In this document: one piece after another, positions 22,741 through 36,063 of the stretch
Layout: every line of letters starts with the position of its first letter
Numbering within the stretch: the first letter of the stretch is position 1
Assembly: GCF_038502225.1 (NCBI RefSeq)
Contig: NC_091312.1
Location: 28,129,190-28,193,189, forward strand
Direction of reading: 5' to 3'
DNA: 64,000 bases
Source of the DNA: Cherax quadricarinatus
Taxonomy: Eukaryota; Arthropoda; Malacostraca; Decapoda; Parastacidae
Made by a program: the position numbers and the translations under genes
The notes under the pieces: generated by a model
Told to the model about the DNA's origin: nothing
Database searches by the model: none
The model's input: the letters and a program-made list of their open reading frames with translations, nothing else

Positions 22741-23055
22741 GGTGGCCCATGGCCTGGAGGCATATCTCTCGCTTCACACGGTGAGGGTCCGGGTTCGATT
22801 CCCGGAAAAGGGGTGGAAACATTGGGCGTGTTTCCTTACATCGGTTGTCCATGTTCACTCACCAGTATTACTGGGTGCCTGGGTGTTAGTCGACTGGTGT
22901 GGGCCGCATCCTATGACAAAATTTACCTAATTTGCCCGAAATGCTCTGCATAACAAGCGGCTTTCTATGTACTAGTATGTCATTGATGTCAGCTAGGACT
23001 GTATACCTTGTACATGTACTTGGAGTAAATAAAGACATTATTATATTATTATTAA
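22741..23055 (+). mobile_element. tRNA-derived SINE (S1), near full length
   Basis: An A-box-like TGGCCTGGAGG at 22750-22760 and a perfect B box GGTTCGATTCC at 22792-22802 form the tRNA-like head, likely an internal RNA polymerase III promoter. The body includes GGGCGTGTTTCCTTACATCG, GGTGTGGGCCGCATCC and ATGCTCTGCATAACAAGCGG, and it ends with AATAAAGACATTATTATATTATTATTA, an ATT-rich tail, written here as the segment from 23028. Reverse-oriented copies occur at 58150-58350 and 63310-63405. No clear TSD seen. Confidence 0.8.
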
Positions 23056-23640
23056 AGAGCTGTCTAGCCAGAAGTATCCTGACATCACAATTAGAATGAC
23101 ACTGTTGAGAAATATGTCACGTTTGCAGGCAAACCTTTATTACGATGCTTTGTCTAGGACTGGACTTCATCAAGTATGAATGCTGGGTGAGGTACAGTCT
23201 GTGTTAACAGAGGCCAGCGGTTGTATTGACCTCGTTTACACCACCAGAGAGTTTACTCCCTCTCCCCGGAGATCAGGTCTCAGGTCCTGGATGCTGGGGC
23301 AAGTCACTTGTCCAGGTCACTCGTTCTGACCTCTCGTCCACGTCGCTTGCCGAGGTCGCTTGCATAGGTCAATCGCCAGCTGGTGGTCGGTAGCTCAGGA
23401 TATTCGTCCAGGTCGCTGAGGCAGGTCAGGTGCCCTGATGCTACCAGGGCTTAAGGTTAATACGTTCTAAATCAGAGCATCCCTTTAAAGGACGGGTGGA
23501 AAAGAGGATAAATAGCGAAGGGCTCTTGATCCTCTTGAGTAAAAGAACTGGATCTCTTCCTTCCTTGTTCGGATCGTATGTGATTACCTTATTCTCCAGG
23601 AGCTTCATGACCACAATGTCTTCATTATCATACTGGAACT
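23056..23640. other. Unassigned, with degenerate CAGGTCGCTTG repeats
   Basis: 23275-23430 contains several imperfect copies of (C)AGGTC(G/A)CTTG(C/T), too diverged to define a period. The rest is unremarkable. Confidence 0.45.
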
Positions 23641-23644
23641 ATAA

Positions 23645-23663
23645 TAGCAATAATAATAATAAC

Positions 23664-23713
<50 letters not shown>
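23645..23713 (+). repeat. (AAT)n trinucleotide repeat
   Basis: About 22 AAT units with two AAC interruptions. Confidence 0.95.
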
Positions 23714-23715
<2 letters not shown>

Positions 23716-24600
23716 GCATGCATATTCTTGTGGAATATTGCAGATCATTATTGAGAGCTAGCACAGATCAGTGAATGTAGTATTATATACCAACATCAAA
23801 CTCCTCCCTGTGACACAAACATTCCCTTATAATCGCCCACTTAATCTGTCTTACCTCTCTCACTACTCACATTCAGCTCTGGTCCTTCCCCTTCCCAGTC
23901 TTGCCATTTCTTTTGGAGCCTAACAAAAAAATAAGCCACAAACCACATGCAGTTATAAAACTTATTTACCTGCAACTAAATAACAACGAGGCAAAAATAA
24001 ATTAAGTCTTCAACTATCTTGGAGACTTTATTCAGAATTTTTACGGTATTAATGTAATTTTTGGGGCAGATTTCTGAACGGCATTACTGGTTCCTGGCTT
24101 CTTGTGCTCTAACGTATCAACTCCTTCTGTTGTGTGTGGGATTTGTTACCACTTCTGTGTCCACATACAGTTTATTCCACTCTGTTACCCTGAGACTGAA
24201 AAAAGTACTCATCATCTATCTTTAACTCCTTATGCGTTTTGAAGTTTTCTTTTATGACCCCTTATACTTGGGTCGCTTATTTTGTTGCCTTTATTCAATT
24301 AATTTCAGTAGCTTTTTTTTTTTTTTTTTTTTTTTTTAGCTTTCAGCAGTCTGACTTAATGCTATAACTGTCATATATTTTTGTCATATTAAAATAGAAA
24401 GGGGATTTTGTTTATTAACCATTATTATGTACACGGACACCTTTTACACAACTCTTGAAAACTTCCACTAAGTACACGGGACCGGTGGCTCTCTTACACA
24501 CCTGTCATTCCAGATAAAATGGAGTATTTTAGCAATTTTTTTGTTTTACCCTACTTGCGACCCTCACCAGATACCTATTTTAACTTCTGGGTAGGGAGAG
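23714..24600. other. Unassigned AT-rich interval with poly-T
   Basis: A poly-T run of about 28 lies at 24311-24338. No gene or repeat family recognised. Confidence 0.5.
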
Positions 24601-24611
24601 GGAGAGGAAGA

Positions 24612-24624
24612 AGAGAGAGAGACT

Positions 24625-24685
<61 letters not shown>
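24612..24685 (+). repeat. (GA)n microsatellite
   Basis: About 30 GA units with a few interruptions at the left. Confidence 0.95.
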
Positions 24686-24688
<3 letters not shown>

Positions 24689-24710
24689 GCGCAGAGGCAG
24701 TGGTTGGTGA

Positions 24711-24793
24711 TGGGTGTGTGTGTATGTACTCATCTATTTGTGGTTGCAGGGGTCGATTCACAACTCCTGGTCGTGCGTGTGTGTGAATGTGTG
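24711..24793 (-). repeat. CA-linked dispersed repeat R1 (copy 3)
   Basis: GTACTCATCTATTTGTGGTT then GCAGGGGTCGATTCACAACT and CCTGGTCGTG, between TG tracts on both sides; reverse complement of the R1 family. Confidence 0.75.
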
Positions 24794-25227
24794 CGTGTGT
24801 TACTGCTGATATTTTATTCACTTTGTGATGGAACATCTTGACTAAGGTTCCTAGAAAGCTTATCAAGTATGGTTCACCGCGCGCTGCTTGATAGCGTTAA
24901 GAGCCTTCACAGGAAGAGGACTGTGGTGATATTCAGTGCCATACGTGTTGTGGGTGCAGGTGACCTTACAAGAGGGGACTACCTCCAAGGAATCACCACG
25001 TACTTATTTTTTCCCCTCCCTTGCTTGCATCCTTAACTATCTTGCCAAATCCTTCCTCCTTTTTCTCATCACCCTACTCTTCCTCCTCCTATTCATCTTC
25101 CTTCTACTTCTCTTTGCTTATTCTTGCATATGTTTGCTATGATGCTTCTCTTGTTTGCTTCTCTTGTAACAATACAACAGTTACGTTCCATAAAGTAGCT
25201 GCCATCGATGACCAGCCAGCGGGAAAT
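24794..25227. other. No feature recognised
   Basis: Pyrimidine-rich around 25010-25130; no identifiable element. Confidence 0.45.
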
Positions 25228-25285
25228 ACTCAAATATACCAGGAGGGATTAGTGCCTGCACTCATCCCTCCTGGTATATTTGAGT
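25228..25285. repeat. Perfect 22-bp inverted repeat
   Basis: Arms at 25228-25249 (starting ACTCAAATATACCAGG) and 25264-25285 pair over all 22 positions with a 14-nt loop. No terminal duplication is visible, so it may be a MITE relic or a structured RNA segment. Confidence 0.85.
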
Positions 25286-25965
25286 CATTAGTTATGACCA
25301 CTTTCTTCAAGCTGGTTGGCGAAGTTTTGAAACTAAGAATATGAAAAAATCATTAATTCTAAGAATATTAACATAGATAAAGTAAATATTAAGATTCGTA
25401 ACCAATCGAATTTTTTTTTTTCATATCTCGGTACTTTGGTTATAGATAAGTGTTTGTATAGGTTAAAATTACGGTGATAACTACATTAAATGTGATTATA
25501 TACCGGACGACGCCTGTAAGGGATTCTCTGTATATTCGTATGTCTGGTAGATTCTAATTTCCTCTACCTGGTGATCATACATGTAATAGCAAGCGAATAT
25601 GGAGGAATTTTTTTATATCTCTTATAGATAATTTGTGGAAATCTTCCCCGAACTGGTCTTATTTAAGTTCAGTAAGATAATCGAAAATTATTTACATTAA
25701 ATTCCCAACTGTCATCCTGTACCATGAGTCAATAATTATGTTAACCTTATTTTTTTGTATGTTAAAAAAAAATCTTAGGCCTACTTTTGCTTCTATATCT
25801 TCAGGTAGAACTTGCAGCTTTGTGCGCCTACACTGCAATATTTACAAATGCATGGAAGTGGGAATAAGCGTACAACTCTCTAAGACACCCTCCATCCCAC
25901 AGCTTCCCACACTAATTAGTAGCACAAAACACTAGAAGTAGGGAAGCGCGCACCTGCTAGGCTGA
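25286..25965. other. AT-rich unassigned interval
   Basis: No coding signal or repeat recognised. Confidence 0.5.
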
Positions 25966-25967
25966 AC

Positions 25968-26300
25968 CCGTTGAAGGATCGACTTTGGGAAGGAGTTCGC
26001 CGGGGAGACTGGCTGAAGGATCGACGTTGGGAAGGAGTTCGCCGGGGAGGCTGGCTGAAGGATCGACGTTGGGAAGGAGTTCGCCGGGGAGGCTGGCTGA
26101 AGGATTGACGTTGGGAAGGAGTTCGCCGGGGAGGCTGGCTGAAGGATCGACGTTGGGAAGGAGTTCGCCGGGGAGGCTGGCTGAAGGATCGACGTTGGGA
26201 AGGAGTTCGCCGGGGAGGCTGGCTGAAGGATCGACGTTGGGAAGGAGTTCGCCGGGGAGGCTGGCTGAAGGATCGACGTTGGGAAGGAGTTAGCCGGGGA
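25968..26300 (+). repeat. 42-bp minisatellite, ~8 units
   Basis: The unit is TTCGCCGGGGAGGCTGGCTG, then AAGGATCGACGTTGGGAAGG and AG, with one or two changes in edge units. Because 42 is a multiple of 3, both strands carry open frames (GRSSPGRLAEGSTL plus; RRTPSQRRSFSQPP minus). The minus frame extends about 65 codons further upstream into GA-rich sequence without a recognisable domain. G+C-rich compared with its surroundings. Confidence 0.92.
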
Positions 26301-27160
26301 GTAGTTTGGAGGTGAACGCCTGAACTCAACCGTTTTCCTATATCGGTTGTCGATGTTTTATGAGGAAATGTGAGGAGCGAATACAGTAGATGGCGGATGA
26401 GGCGGAGAAAGCTGAAGACGAAGGAGAGGGGAGGGAGGGAGAAAGAGGGAAGGATAGAGAGAAGTGTAAAGAGAAACATTAATACCACGCTCCAGTAGCT
26501 GTAAATGCTGCCTCTACATTCGTCTCCTTGTCACTACCATTCTCTCATACCTCACTACCATGATATTAAGTCTACTTTTCTATCGAAAAATTTCAACATC
26601 AGTTTAAACTCTTACGTTATTATATTCGTGAAATATTTTGATTCAGCAGAGTGTCATTCAGTACCACTGAATTTATACTGTTAGATTACATTAGTTACCT
26701 TCAAGAAAACTCCTGCCGACTGTCATCCTTTTGTAAAAAACTTCCTTTGAGCCTCAATCTCCTATCAATATCTTAGAAATTACTGTAATTTTTTTTCAGT
26801 GGAAAATTGACCTTCCTGAAGTTTCCAAAACCGTTCGTAATTTTTCAGAATCCTATTCAGGATCAGAGGATAAATCACTCGGTGACTTGGGCTCTACACT
26901 ATAAATATTCGTCTTTGTTTCCAGGAAGGCTTTCATCATATCACTTTTTTTTGATACAACAGAAAGAAGCAATATTATATAGAAAAATCACATGACAACG
27001 TGATCTTGAATCATTAACCTTCAACTACGGTGGAATATCTTGTTCCATTTTAAAGCTCTACTTGTACTCTCCTGCTCACTGAGCAAGCTGTACCTTTTCT
27101 AATTATATGGAAACCCAACCTATACATACAATTTTCTCACATCATGTGTTTTTAGTCATC
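26301..27160. other. No feature recognised
   Basis: Left flank of the 8.9-kb array; AT-rich, no gene or repeat family seen. Confidence 0.5.
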
Positions 27161-27165
27161 GAATC

Positions 27166-30100
27166 GAAGAGTGTGTCACCCAGTGTACCGAAGAGTGTGT
27201 CACCCAGTGTACTTAAGAGTGTGTCACCCAGTGTACTGAAGAGTATGTCACCCAGTGTACTGAAGAGTATGTCACCCAGTGTACTGAAGAGTATGTCACT
27301 CAGTGTACTGAAGAGTGTGTCACCCAGTGTACTGAAGAGTATGTCACCCAGTGTACTGAAGAGTATGTCACTCAGTGTACTGAAGAGTATGTCACCCAGT
27401 GTACTGAAGAGTATGTCACCCAGTGTACTGAAGAGTATGTCACTCAGTGTACTGAAGAGTGTGTCACCCAGTGTACTGAAGAGTATGTCACCCAGTGTAC
27501 TGAAGAGTGTGTCACCCAGTGTACTGAAGAGTATGCCACCCAGTGTACTGAAGAGTATGTCACCCAGTGTACAGAAGAGTATGCCACCCAGTGTACAGAA
27601 GAGTATGTCACCCAGTGTACTGAAGAGTATGTCACCCAGTGTACTGAAGAGTATGTCACCCAGTGTACAGAAGAGTATGCCACCCAGTGTACTGAAGAGT
27701 ATGTCACCCAGTGTACAGAAGAGTATGTCACCCAGTGTACTGAAGAGTATGCCAACCAGTGTACTGAAGAGTATGGCACCCAGTGTACCGAAGAGTATGT
27801 CACCCAGTGTACTGAAGAGTATGCCACCCAGTGTACTGAAGAGTATGTCACCCAGTGTACTGAAGAGTATGCCACCCAGTGTACCGAAGAGTGTGCCACC
27901 CAGTGTAGCGAAGAGTGTGCCACCCAGTGTACCGAAGAGTGTCACCCAGTGTACTGAAGAGTATGTGACCCAGTGTACCGAAGAGTGTGCCACCCAGTAT
28001 ACCGAAGAGTGTGCCACCCAGTGTACCGAAGAGTGTGCCACCCAGTGTACCGAAGAGTATGTCACCCAGTGTACTGAAGAGTATGCCACCAAGTGTACTG
28101 AAGAGTACATCACCCAGTGTACTGACGAGCATGCCACCCAGTGTACCGAAGAGTGTGCCACCCAGTGTACCGAAGAGTATGCCACCCAGTGTACCGAAGA
28201 GTATGCCACCCAGTGTACTGAAGAGTGTGCCACCCAATGTAGCGAAGAGTGTGCCACCCAGTGTACCGAAGACTATGTCACCCAGTGTACCGAAGAGTAT
28301 GTCACCCAGTGTACTGAAGAGTATGCCACCCAGTGTACCGAAGAGTGTGCCACCCAGTGTACCGAAGAGTATGTCGCCCAGTGTACCGAAGAGTGTGCCA
28401 CCCAGTATACCGAAGAGTGTGCCACCCAGTGTACCGAAGTGTGTACCACCCAGTGTACTGAAGAGTATGTCACCCAATGTACTGAAGAGTATGCCACCCA
28501 GTGTACTGAAGATTATGTCACCCAGTGTACTGAAGAGTATGTCACCCAGTGTACTGAAGAGTATGCCACCCAGTGTACTGAAGATTATGTCACCCAGTGT
28601 ACTGAAGAGTATGCCACCCAGTGTACTGAAGATTATGTCACCCAGTGTACTGAAGAGTGTGCCACCCAGTGTACTGAAGAGTATGCCACCCAGTGTACTA
28701 AAGAGTATGCCACCCAGTGTGCTGAACAGTGTGTCACCCAGTGTACTGAAGAGTATGCCACCCATTGTACTGAAGAGTATGCCACCCAGTGTACTGAAGA
28801 GTATGCCACCCAGTGAGCTGAACAGTGTGTCACCCAGTGTACTGAAGAGTATGTCACCCAGTGTACTGAAGAGTATGCCACCCAGTGTACTGAAGATTAT
28901 GTCACCCAGTGTACTGAAGAGTATGCCACCCAGTGTACTTAAGAGTATGCCACCCAGTGTACTGAAGAGTATGCCACCCAGTGTACTGAAGATTATGTCA
29001 CCCAGTGTACTGAAGAGTATGCCACCCAGTGTGCTGAGGAGTATGCCACCCAGTGTACTGAAGAGTATGCCACCCAGTGTACCGAAGAGTATGTCAGCCA
29101 GTGTACTGAAGAGTATGCCACCCAGTGTACTGAAGAGTATGCCACCCAGTGTACTGAAGAGTATGCCACCCAGTGTACCGAAGAGTATGTCAAGTGTACT
29201 GAAGAGTATGCCACCCAGTGTACTGAAGAGTATGCCACCCAGTGTACTGAAGAGTATGCCACCCAGTGTACTGAAGAGTATGCCACCCAGTGTACTGAAG
29301 AGTATGCCACCCAGTGTACTGAAGAGTATGCCACCCAGTGTACTGAAGAGTATGCCACCCAGTGTACGCCACCCAGTGTACTGAAGAGTATGCCACCCAG
29401 TGTACTGAAGAGTATGCCACCCAGTGTACTGAAGAGTATGCCACCCAGTGTACTGAAGAGTATGCCACCCAGTGTACCGAAGAGTATGTCAGCCAGTGTA
29501 CTGAAGAGTATGCCACCCAGTGTACCGAAGAGTATGTCACTCAGTGTACTGAAGAGTATGTCACTCAGTGTACTGAAGAGTGTGTCACCCAGTGTACTGA
29601 AGAGCATGTCACTCAGTGTACTGAAGAGTATGTCACCCAGTGTACTGAAGAGTATGTCACGCAGTGTACTGAAGAGTATGTCACCCAGTGTACTGAAGAG
29701 TATGTCACCCAGTGTACTGAAGAGTATGTCACCCAGTGTACTGAAGAGTATGCCACCCAGTGTACTGAAGAGTATGCCACCCAGTGTACTGAAGAGTATG
29801 TCACCCAGTGTACTGAAGAGTATGTCACCCAGTGTACTGAAGAGTATGCCACCCAGTGTACTGAAGAGTATGTCACCCAGTGTACTGAAGAGTATGTCAC
29901 ACAGTGTACTGAAGAGTCTGGCACCCAGTGTACTGAAGAGTATGTCACTCAGTGTACTGAAGAGTATGTCACCCAGTGTACTGAAGAGTATGCCACCCAG
30001 TGTACTGAAGAGTATGCCACCCAGTGTACTGAAGAGTATGCCACCCAGTGTACTGAAGATTATGTCACCCAGTGTACTGAAGAGTATGCCACCCAGTGTG

Positions 30101-33100
30101 CTGAAGAGTGTGTCACCCAGTGTACTGAAGAGTATGCCACCCAGTGTACTGAAGAGTATGCCACCCAGTGTACTGAAGAGTATGCCACCCAGTGTACTGA
30201 AGAGTATGTCACCCAGTGTACTGAAGAGTATGCCACCCAGTGTACTGAAGAGTATGCCACCCAGTGTACTGAAGAGTATGTCACCCAGTGTACTGAAGAG
30301 TATGCCACCCAGTGTACTGAAGAGTATGCCACCCAGTGTACTGAAGAGTATGTCACCCAGTGTACTGAAGAGTATGCCACCCAGTGTACTGAAGAGTATG
30401 CCACCCAGTGTACAGAAGAGTGTGCCACCCAGTGTACTGAAGAGTATGTCACCCAGTGTACTGAAGAGTATGCCACCCAGTGTACTGAAGAGTATGCCAC
30501 CCAGTGTACTGAAGAGTATGTCACCCAGTGTACTGAAGAGTATGTCACCCAGTGTACTGAAGAGTATGCCACCCAGTGTACTGAAGAGTATGCCACCCAG
30601 TGTACCGAAGAGTATGTCACCCAGTGTGCTGAACAGTATGCCACCCAGTGTACTGAAGAGTATGCCACCCAGTGTACCGAAGAGTGTGCCACCCAGAGTA
30701 CCGATGAGTGTGTCACCCAGTGTTCTGAAGAGTATGTCACCCAGTGTACCGAAGAGTATGTCACCCAGTGTACCGAAGAGTGTGCCACCCAGTATACCGA
30801 AGAGTGTGCCACCCAGTGTACCGAAGAGTGTGCCACCCAGTGTACCGAAGAGTATGTCACCCAGTGTACTGAAGAGTATGCCACCCAGTGTACTGAAGAG
30901 TACATCACCCAGTGTACTGACGAGCATGCCACCCAGTGTACCGAAGAGTGTGCCACCCAGTGTACCGAAGAGTATGTCACCCAGTGTACTGAAGAGTGTG
31001 TCACCCAGTGTACTGAAGAGTATGCCACCCAGTGTGCTGAAGAGTATGCCACCCAGTGTACTGAAGAGTATGCCACCCAGTGTACTGAAGATTATGTCAC
31101 CCAGTGTACTAAAGAGTATGTCACCCAGTGTACTGAAGAGTATGCCACCCAGTGTACTGAAGAGTATGTCACCCAGTGTACTGAAGAGTATGCCACCCAG
31201 TGTACTGAAGAGTATGCCACCCAGTGTACTGAAGAGTATGTCACCCAGTGTACTGAAGAGTATGCCACCCAGTGTACTGAAGAGTATGCCACCCAGTGTA
31301 CTGAAGAGTAAGCCACCCAGTGTACTGAAGAGTATGCCACCCAGTGTACTGAAGAGTATGCCACCCAGTGTACCGAAGAGTATGTCAGCCAGTGTACTGA
31401 AGAGTATGCCACCCAGTGTACTGAAGAGTATGCCACCCAGTGTACTGAAGAGTATGCCACCCAGTGTACCGAAGAGTATGTCAGCCAGTGTACTGAAGAG
31501 TATGCCACCCAGTGTACTGAAGAGTATGCCACCCAGTGTACTGAAGAGTATGCCACCCAGTGTACTGAAGAGTATGCCACCCAGTGTACCGAAGAGTATG
31601 TCAGCCAGTGTACTGATGAGTACCCAGAGTACTGAAGAGTATGCCACCCAGTGTACTGAAGAGTATGCCACCCAGTGTACTGAAGAGTATGCCACCCAGT
31701 GTACTGAAGAGTATGCCACCCAGTGTACTGAAGAGTATGCCACCCAGTGTACTGAAGAGTATGCCACCCAGTGTACTGAAGAGTATGCCACCCAGTGTAC
31801 TGAAGAGTATGCCACCCAGTGTACTGAAGAGTATGCCACCCAGTGTACTGAAGAGTGTGCCACCCAGTGTACTGAAGAGTATGTACTGAAGAGTATGCAC
31901 CCAGTGTACTGAAGAGTATGCCACCCAGTGTACTGAAGAGTATGCTGAAGAGTATGACACCCAGTGTACTGAAGAGTATGCCACCCAGTGTACTGAAGAT
32001 TATGCCACCCAGTGTACTGAAGAGTATGCCACCCAGTGTACTGAAGAGTATGCCACCCAGTGTACTGAAGAGTATGCCACCCAGTGTACTGAAGAGTATG
32101 CCACCCAGTGTACTGAAGAGTATGCCACCCAGTGTACTGAAGAGTATGCCACCCAGTGTACTGAAGAGTATGCCACCCAGTGTACTGAAGAGTATGCCAC
32201 CCAGTGTACTGAAGAGTATGCCACCCAGTGTACTGAAGAGTATGCCACCCAGTGTACTGAAGAGTATGCCACCCAGTGTACTGAAGAGTATGTCACCCAG
32301 TGTACTGAAGAGTATGCCACCCAGTGTACTGAAGAGTATGCCACCCAGTGTACTGAAGAGTATGCCACCCAGTGTACTGAAGAGTATGCCACCCAGTGTA
32401 CTGAAGAGTATGCCACCCAGTGTACTGAAGAGTATGCCACCCAGTGTACTGAAGAGTATGCCACCCAGTGTACTGAAGAGTATGCCACCCAGTGTACTGA
32501 AGAGTATGTCACCCAGTGTACTGAAGAGTATGCCACCCAGTGTACTGAAGAGTATGCCACCCAGTGTACTGAAGAGTATGCCACCCAGTGTACTGAAGAG
32601 TATGTACTGAAGAGTATGTCACCCAGTGTACTGAAGAGTATGCCACCCAGTGTACTGAAGAGTATGCCACCCAGTGTACTGAAGAGTATGCCACCCAGTG
32701 TACTGAAGAGTATGCCACCCAGTGTACTGAAGAGTATGCCACCCAGTGTACTGACGAGTACCCAGTGTACTGAAGAGTATGCCACCCAGTGTACTGAAGA
32801 GTATGTCACCCAGTGTACTGAAGAGTATGCCACCCAGTGTACTGAAGAGTATGCCACCCAGTGTACTGAAGAGTGTGCCACCCAGTGTACTGAAGAGTAT
32901 GCCACCCAGTGTACTGAAGAGTATGTCACCCAGTGTACTGAAGAGTGTGTCACCCAGTGTACTGAAGATTATGTCACCCAGTGTACTGAAGAGTATGCCA
33001 CCCAGTGTACTGAAGAGTATGCCACCCAGTGTACTGAAGATTATGTCACCCAGTGTACTGAAGAGTGTGTCACCCAGTGTACTGAAGAGTATGCCACCCA

Positions 33101-36063
33101 GTGTACTGAAGATTATGTCACCCAGTGTACTGAAGAGTGTGTCACCCAGTGTACTGAAGATTATGTCACCCAGTGTACTGAAGAGTATGCCACCCAGTGT
33201 ACTGAAGAGTATGCCACCCAGTGTACTGAAGATTATGTCACCCAGTGTACTGAAGAGTGTGTCACCCAGTGTACTGAACAGTATGCCACCCAGTGTGCTG
33301 AAGAGTGTGTCACCCAGTGTACTGAAGAGTATGCCACCCAGTGTGCTGAAGAGTATGCCACCCAGTGTACTGAAGAGTATGCCACCCAGTGTACTGAAGA
33401 GTATGCCACCCAGTGTGCTGAGGAGTATGCCACCCAGTGTACTGAAGAGTATGCCACCCAGTGTACTGAAGAGTATGCCACCCAGTGTACTGAAGAGTAT
33501 GCCACCCAGTGTACCGAAGAGTATGTCAGCCAGTGTACTGAAGAGTATGCCACCCAGTGTACTGAAGAATATGCCACCCAGTGTACTGAAGAGTATGCCA
33601 CCCAGTGTACTGAAGAGTATGCCACCCAGTGTACCGAAGAGTATGTCAGCCAGTGTACTGAAGAGTATGCCACCCAGAGTACTGAAGAGAATGCCACCCA
33701 GTGTACTGAAGAGTATGCCACCCAGTGTACTGAAGAGCATGCCACCCAGTGTACTGAAGAGTATGCCACCCAGTGTACTGAAGAGTATGCCACCCAGTGT
33801 ACTGAAGAGTATGCCACCCAGTGTACTGAAGAGTGTGCCACCCAGTGTACTGAAGAGTATGCCACCCAGTGTACTGAAGAGTATGCCACCCAGTGTACTG
33901 AAGAGTATGCCACCCAGTGTACTGAAGAGTATGCCACCCAGTGTACTGAAGAGTATGCCACCCAGTGTACTGAAGAGTATGCCACCCAGTGTACTGAAGA
34001 GTATGCCACCCAGTGTACTGAAGAGTATGCCACCCAGTGTACTGAAGAGTATGCCACCCAGTGTACTGAAGAGTATGCCACCCAGTGTACTGAAGAGTAT
34101 GCCACCCAGTGTACTGAAGAGTATGCCACCCAGTGTACTGAAGAGTATGCCACCCAGTGTACTGAAGAGTATGCCACCCAGTGTACTGAAGAGTATGCCA
34201 CCCAGTGTGCTGAAGAGTATGCCACCCAGTGTACTGAAGAGTATGCCACCCAGTGTACTGAAGAGTATGCCACCCAGTGTACTGAAGAGTATGCCACCCA
34301 GTGTACTGAAGAGTATGCCACCCAGTGTACTGAAGAGTATGCCACCCAGTGTACTGAAGAGTATGCCACCCAGTGTACTGAAGAGTATGCCACCCAGTGT
34401 ACTGAAGAGTATGCCACCCAGTGTACTGAAGAGTATGCCACCCAGTGTACTGAAGAGTATGCCACCCAGTGTACTGAAGAGTATGCCACCCAGTGTACTG
34501 AAGAGTATGCCACCCAGTGTACTGAAGAGTATGCCACCCAGTGTACTGAAGAGTATGCCACCCAGTGTACTGAAGAGTATGCCACCCAGTGTACTGAAGA
34601 GTATGCCACCCAGTGTACTGAAGAGTATGCCACCCAGTGTACTGAAGAGTATGCCACCCAGTGTACTGAAGAGTATGCCACCCAGTGTACTGAAGAGTAT
34701 GCCACCCAGTGTACTGAAGAGTATGCCACCCAGTGTACTGAAGAGTATGCCACCCAGTGTACTGAAGAGTATGCCACCCAGTGTACTGAAGAGTATGCCA
34801 CCCAGTGTACTGAAGAGTATGCCACCCAGTGTACTGAAGAGTATGTCCCCAGTGTACTGAAGAGTATGCCACCCAGTGTACTGAAGAGTATGCCACCCAG
34901 TGTACTGAAGAGTATGTCACCCAGTGTACTGAAGAGTATGCCACCCAGTGTACTGAAGAGTATGCCACCCAGTGTACTGAAGAGTATGCCACCCAGTGTA
35001 CTGAAGAGTATGTGTACTGAAGAGTATGCCACCCAGTGTACTGAAGAGTATGCCAGTGTACTGAAGAGTATGCCACCCAGTGTACTGAAGAGTATGCCAC
35101 CCAGTGTACTGAAGAGTGTGCCACCCAGTGTACTGAAGAGTATGCCACCCAGTGTACTGAAGAGTATGTCACCCAGTGTACTGAAGAGTATGCCACCCAG
35201 TGTACTGAAGAGTATGCCACCCAGTGTACTGAAGAGTATGCCACCCAGTGTACTGAAGATTATGTCAGCCAGTGTACTGAAGAGTATGTCACCCAGTGTA
35301 CTGAAGAGTATGTCACCCAGTGTACTGAAGATTATGTCAGCCAGTGTACTGAAGAGTATGCCACCCAGTGTACTGAAGAGTATGTCACCCAGTGTACTGA
35401 AGAGTATGCCACCCAGTGTACTGAAGAGTATGCCACCCAGTGTACTGAAGAGTATGCCACCCAGTGTACTGAAGAGTATGCCACCCAGTGTACTGAAGAG
35501 TATGCCACCCAGTGTACTGAAGAGTATGCCTCCCAGTGTACTGAAGAGTGTGCCACCCAGTGTACTGAAGAGTATGCCACCCAGTGTACTGAAGAGTATG
35601 CCACCCAGTGTACTGAAGAGTATGCCACCCAGTGTACTGAAGAGTATGCCACCCAGTGTACTGAAGAGTATGCCACCCAGTGTACTGAAGAGTATGCCTC
35701 CCAGTGTACTGAAGAGTGTGCCACCCAGTGTACTGAAGAGTATGCCACCCAGTGTACTGAAGAGTATGCCACCCAGTGTACTGAAGAGTATGCCACCCAG
35801 TGTGCTGAAGAGTATGCCACCCAGTGTACTGAAGAGTATGCCACCCAGTGTACTGAAGAGTATGCCACCCAGTGTACTGAAGAGTATGCCACCCAGTGTA
35901 CTGAAGAGTTTGCCACCCAGTGTACTGAAGAGTATGCCACCCAGTGTACTGAAGAGTATGCCACCCAGTGTACTGAAGAGTATGCCACCCAGTGTACTGA
36001 AGAGTATGCCACCCAGTGTGCTGAAGAGTATGCCACCCAGTGTACTGAAGAGTATGCCACCCA
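27166..36063 (+). repeat. 8.9-kb array of a 24-bp unit (~370 copies)
   Basis: The unit is GAGTATGCCACCCAG followed by TGTACTGAA. Variants include GTC for GCC, GTG for TAT, ACCGAAG, GATTATG, and CAGCCAG. Two plus frames (EYATQCTE and KSMPPSVL) and three minus frames (FSTLGGIL, SSVHWVAY, QYTGWHTL) are open only because the unit lacks stops in them. Non-triplet breaks near 29190, 29367, 31620, 31890, 32605, 32757, 34848, 35018 and 35055 shift all frames, so it is not a gene. Units are diverse at the left and nearly identical at 33760-34840. The right boundary is sharp at CCACCCACGCC. Confidence 0.95.

Noticed and set aside
22741..22815. Functional tRNA gene at the SINE S1 head
   Set aside because: The B box is perfect but there is no acceptor stem and the conserved non-tRNA body continues for about 240 bp.
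27166..36063. CRISPR array
   Set aside because: Units are contiguous with no unique spacers, and the context is eukaryotic.
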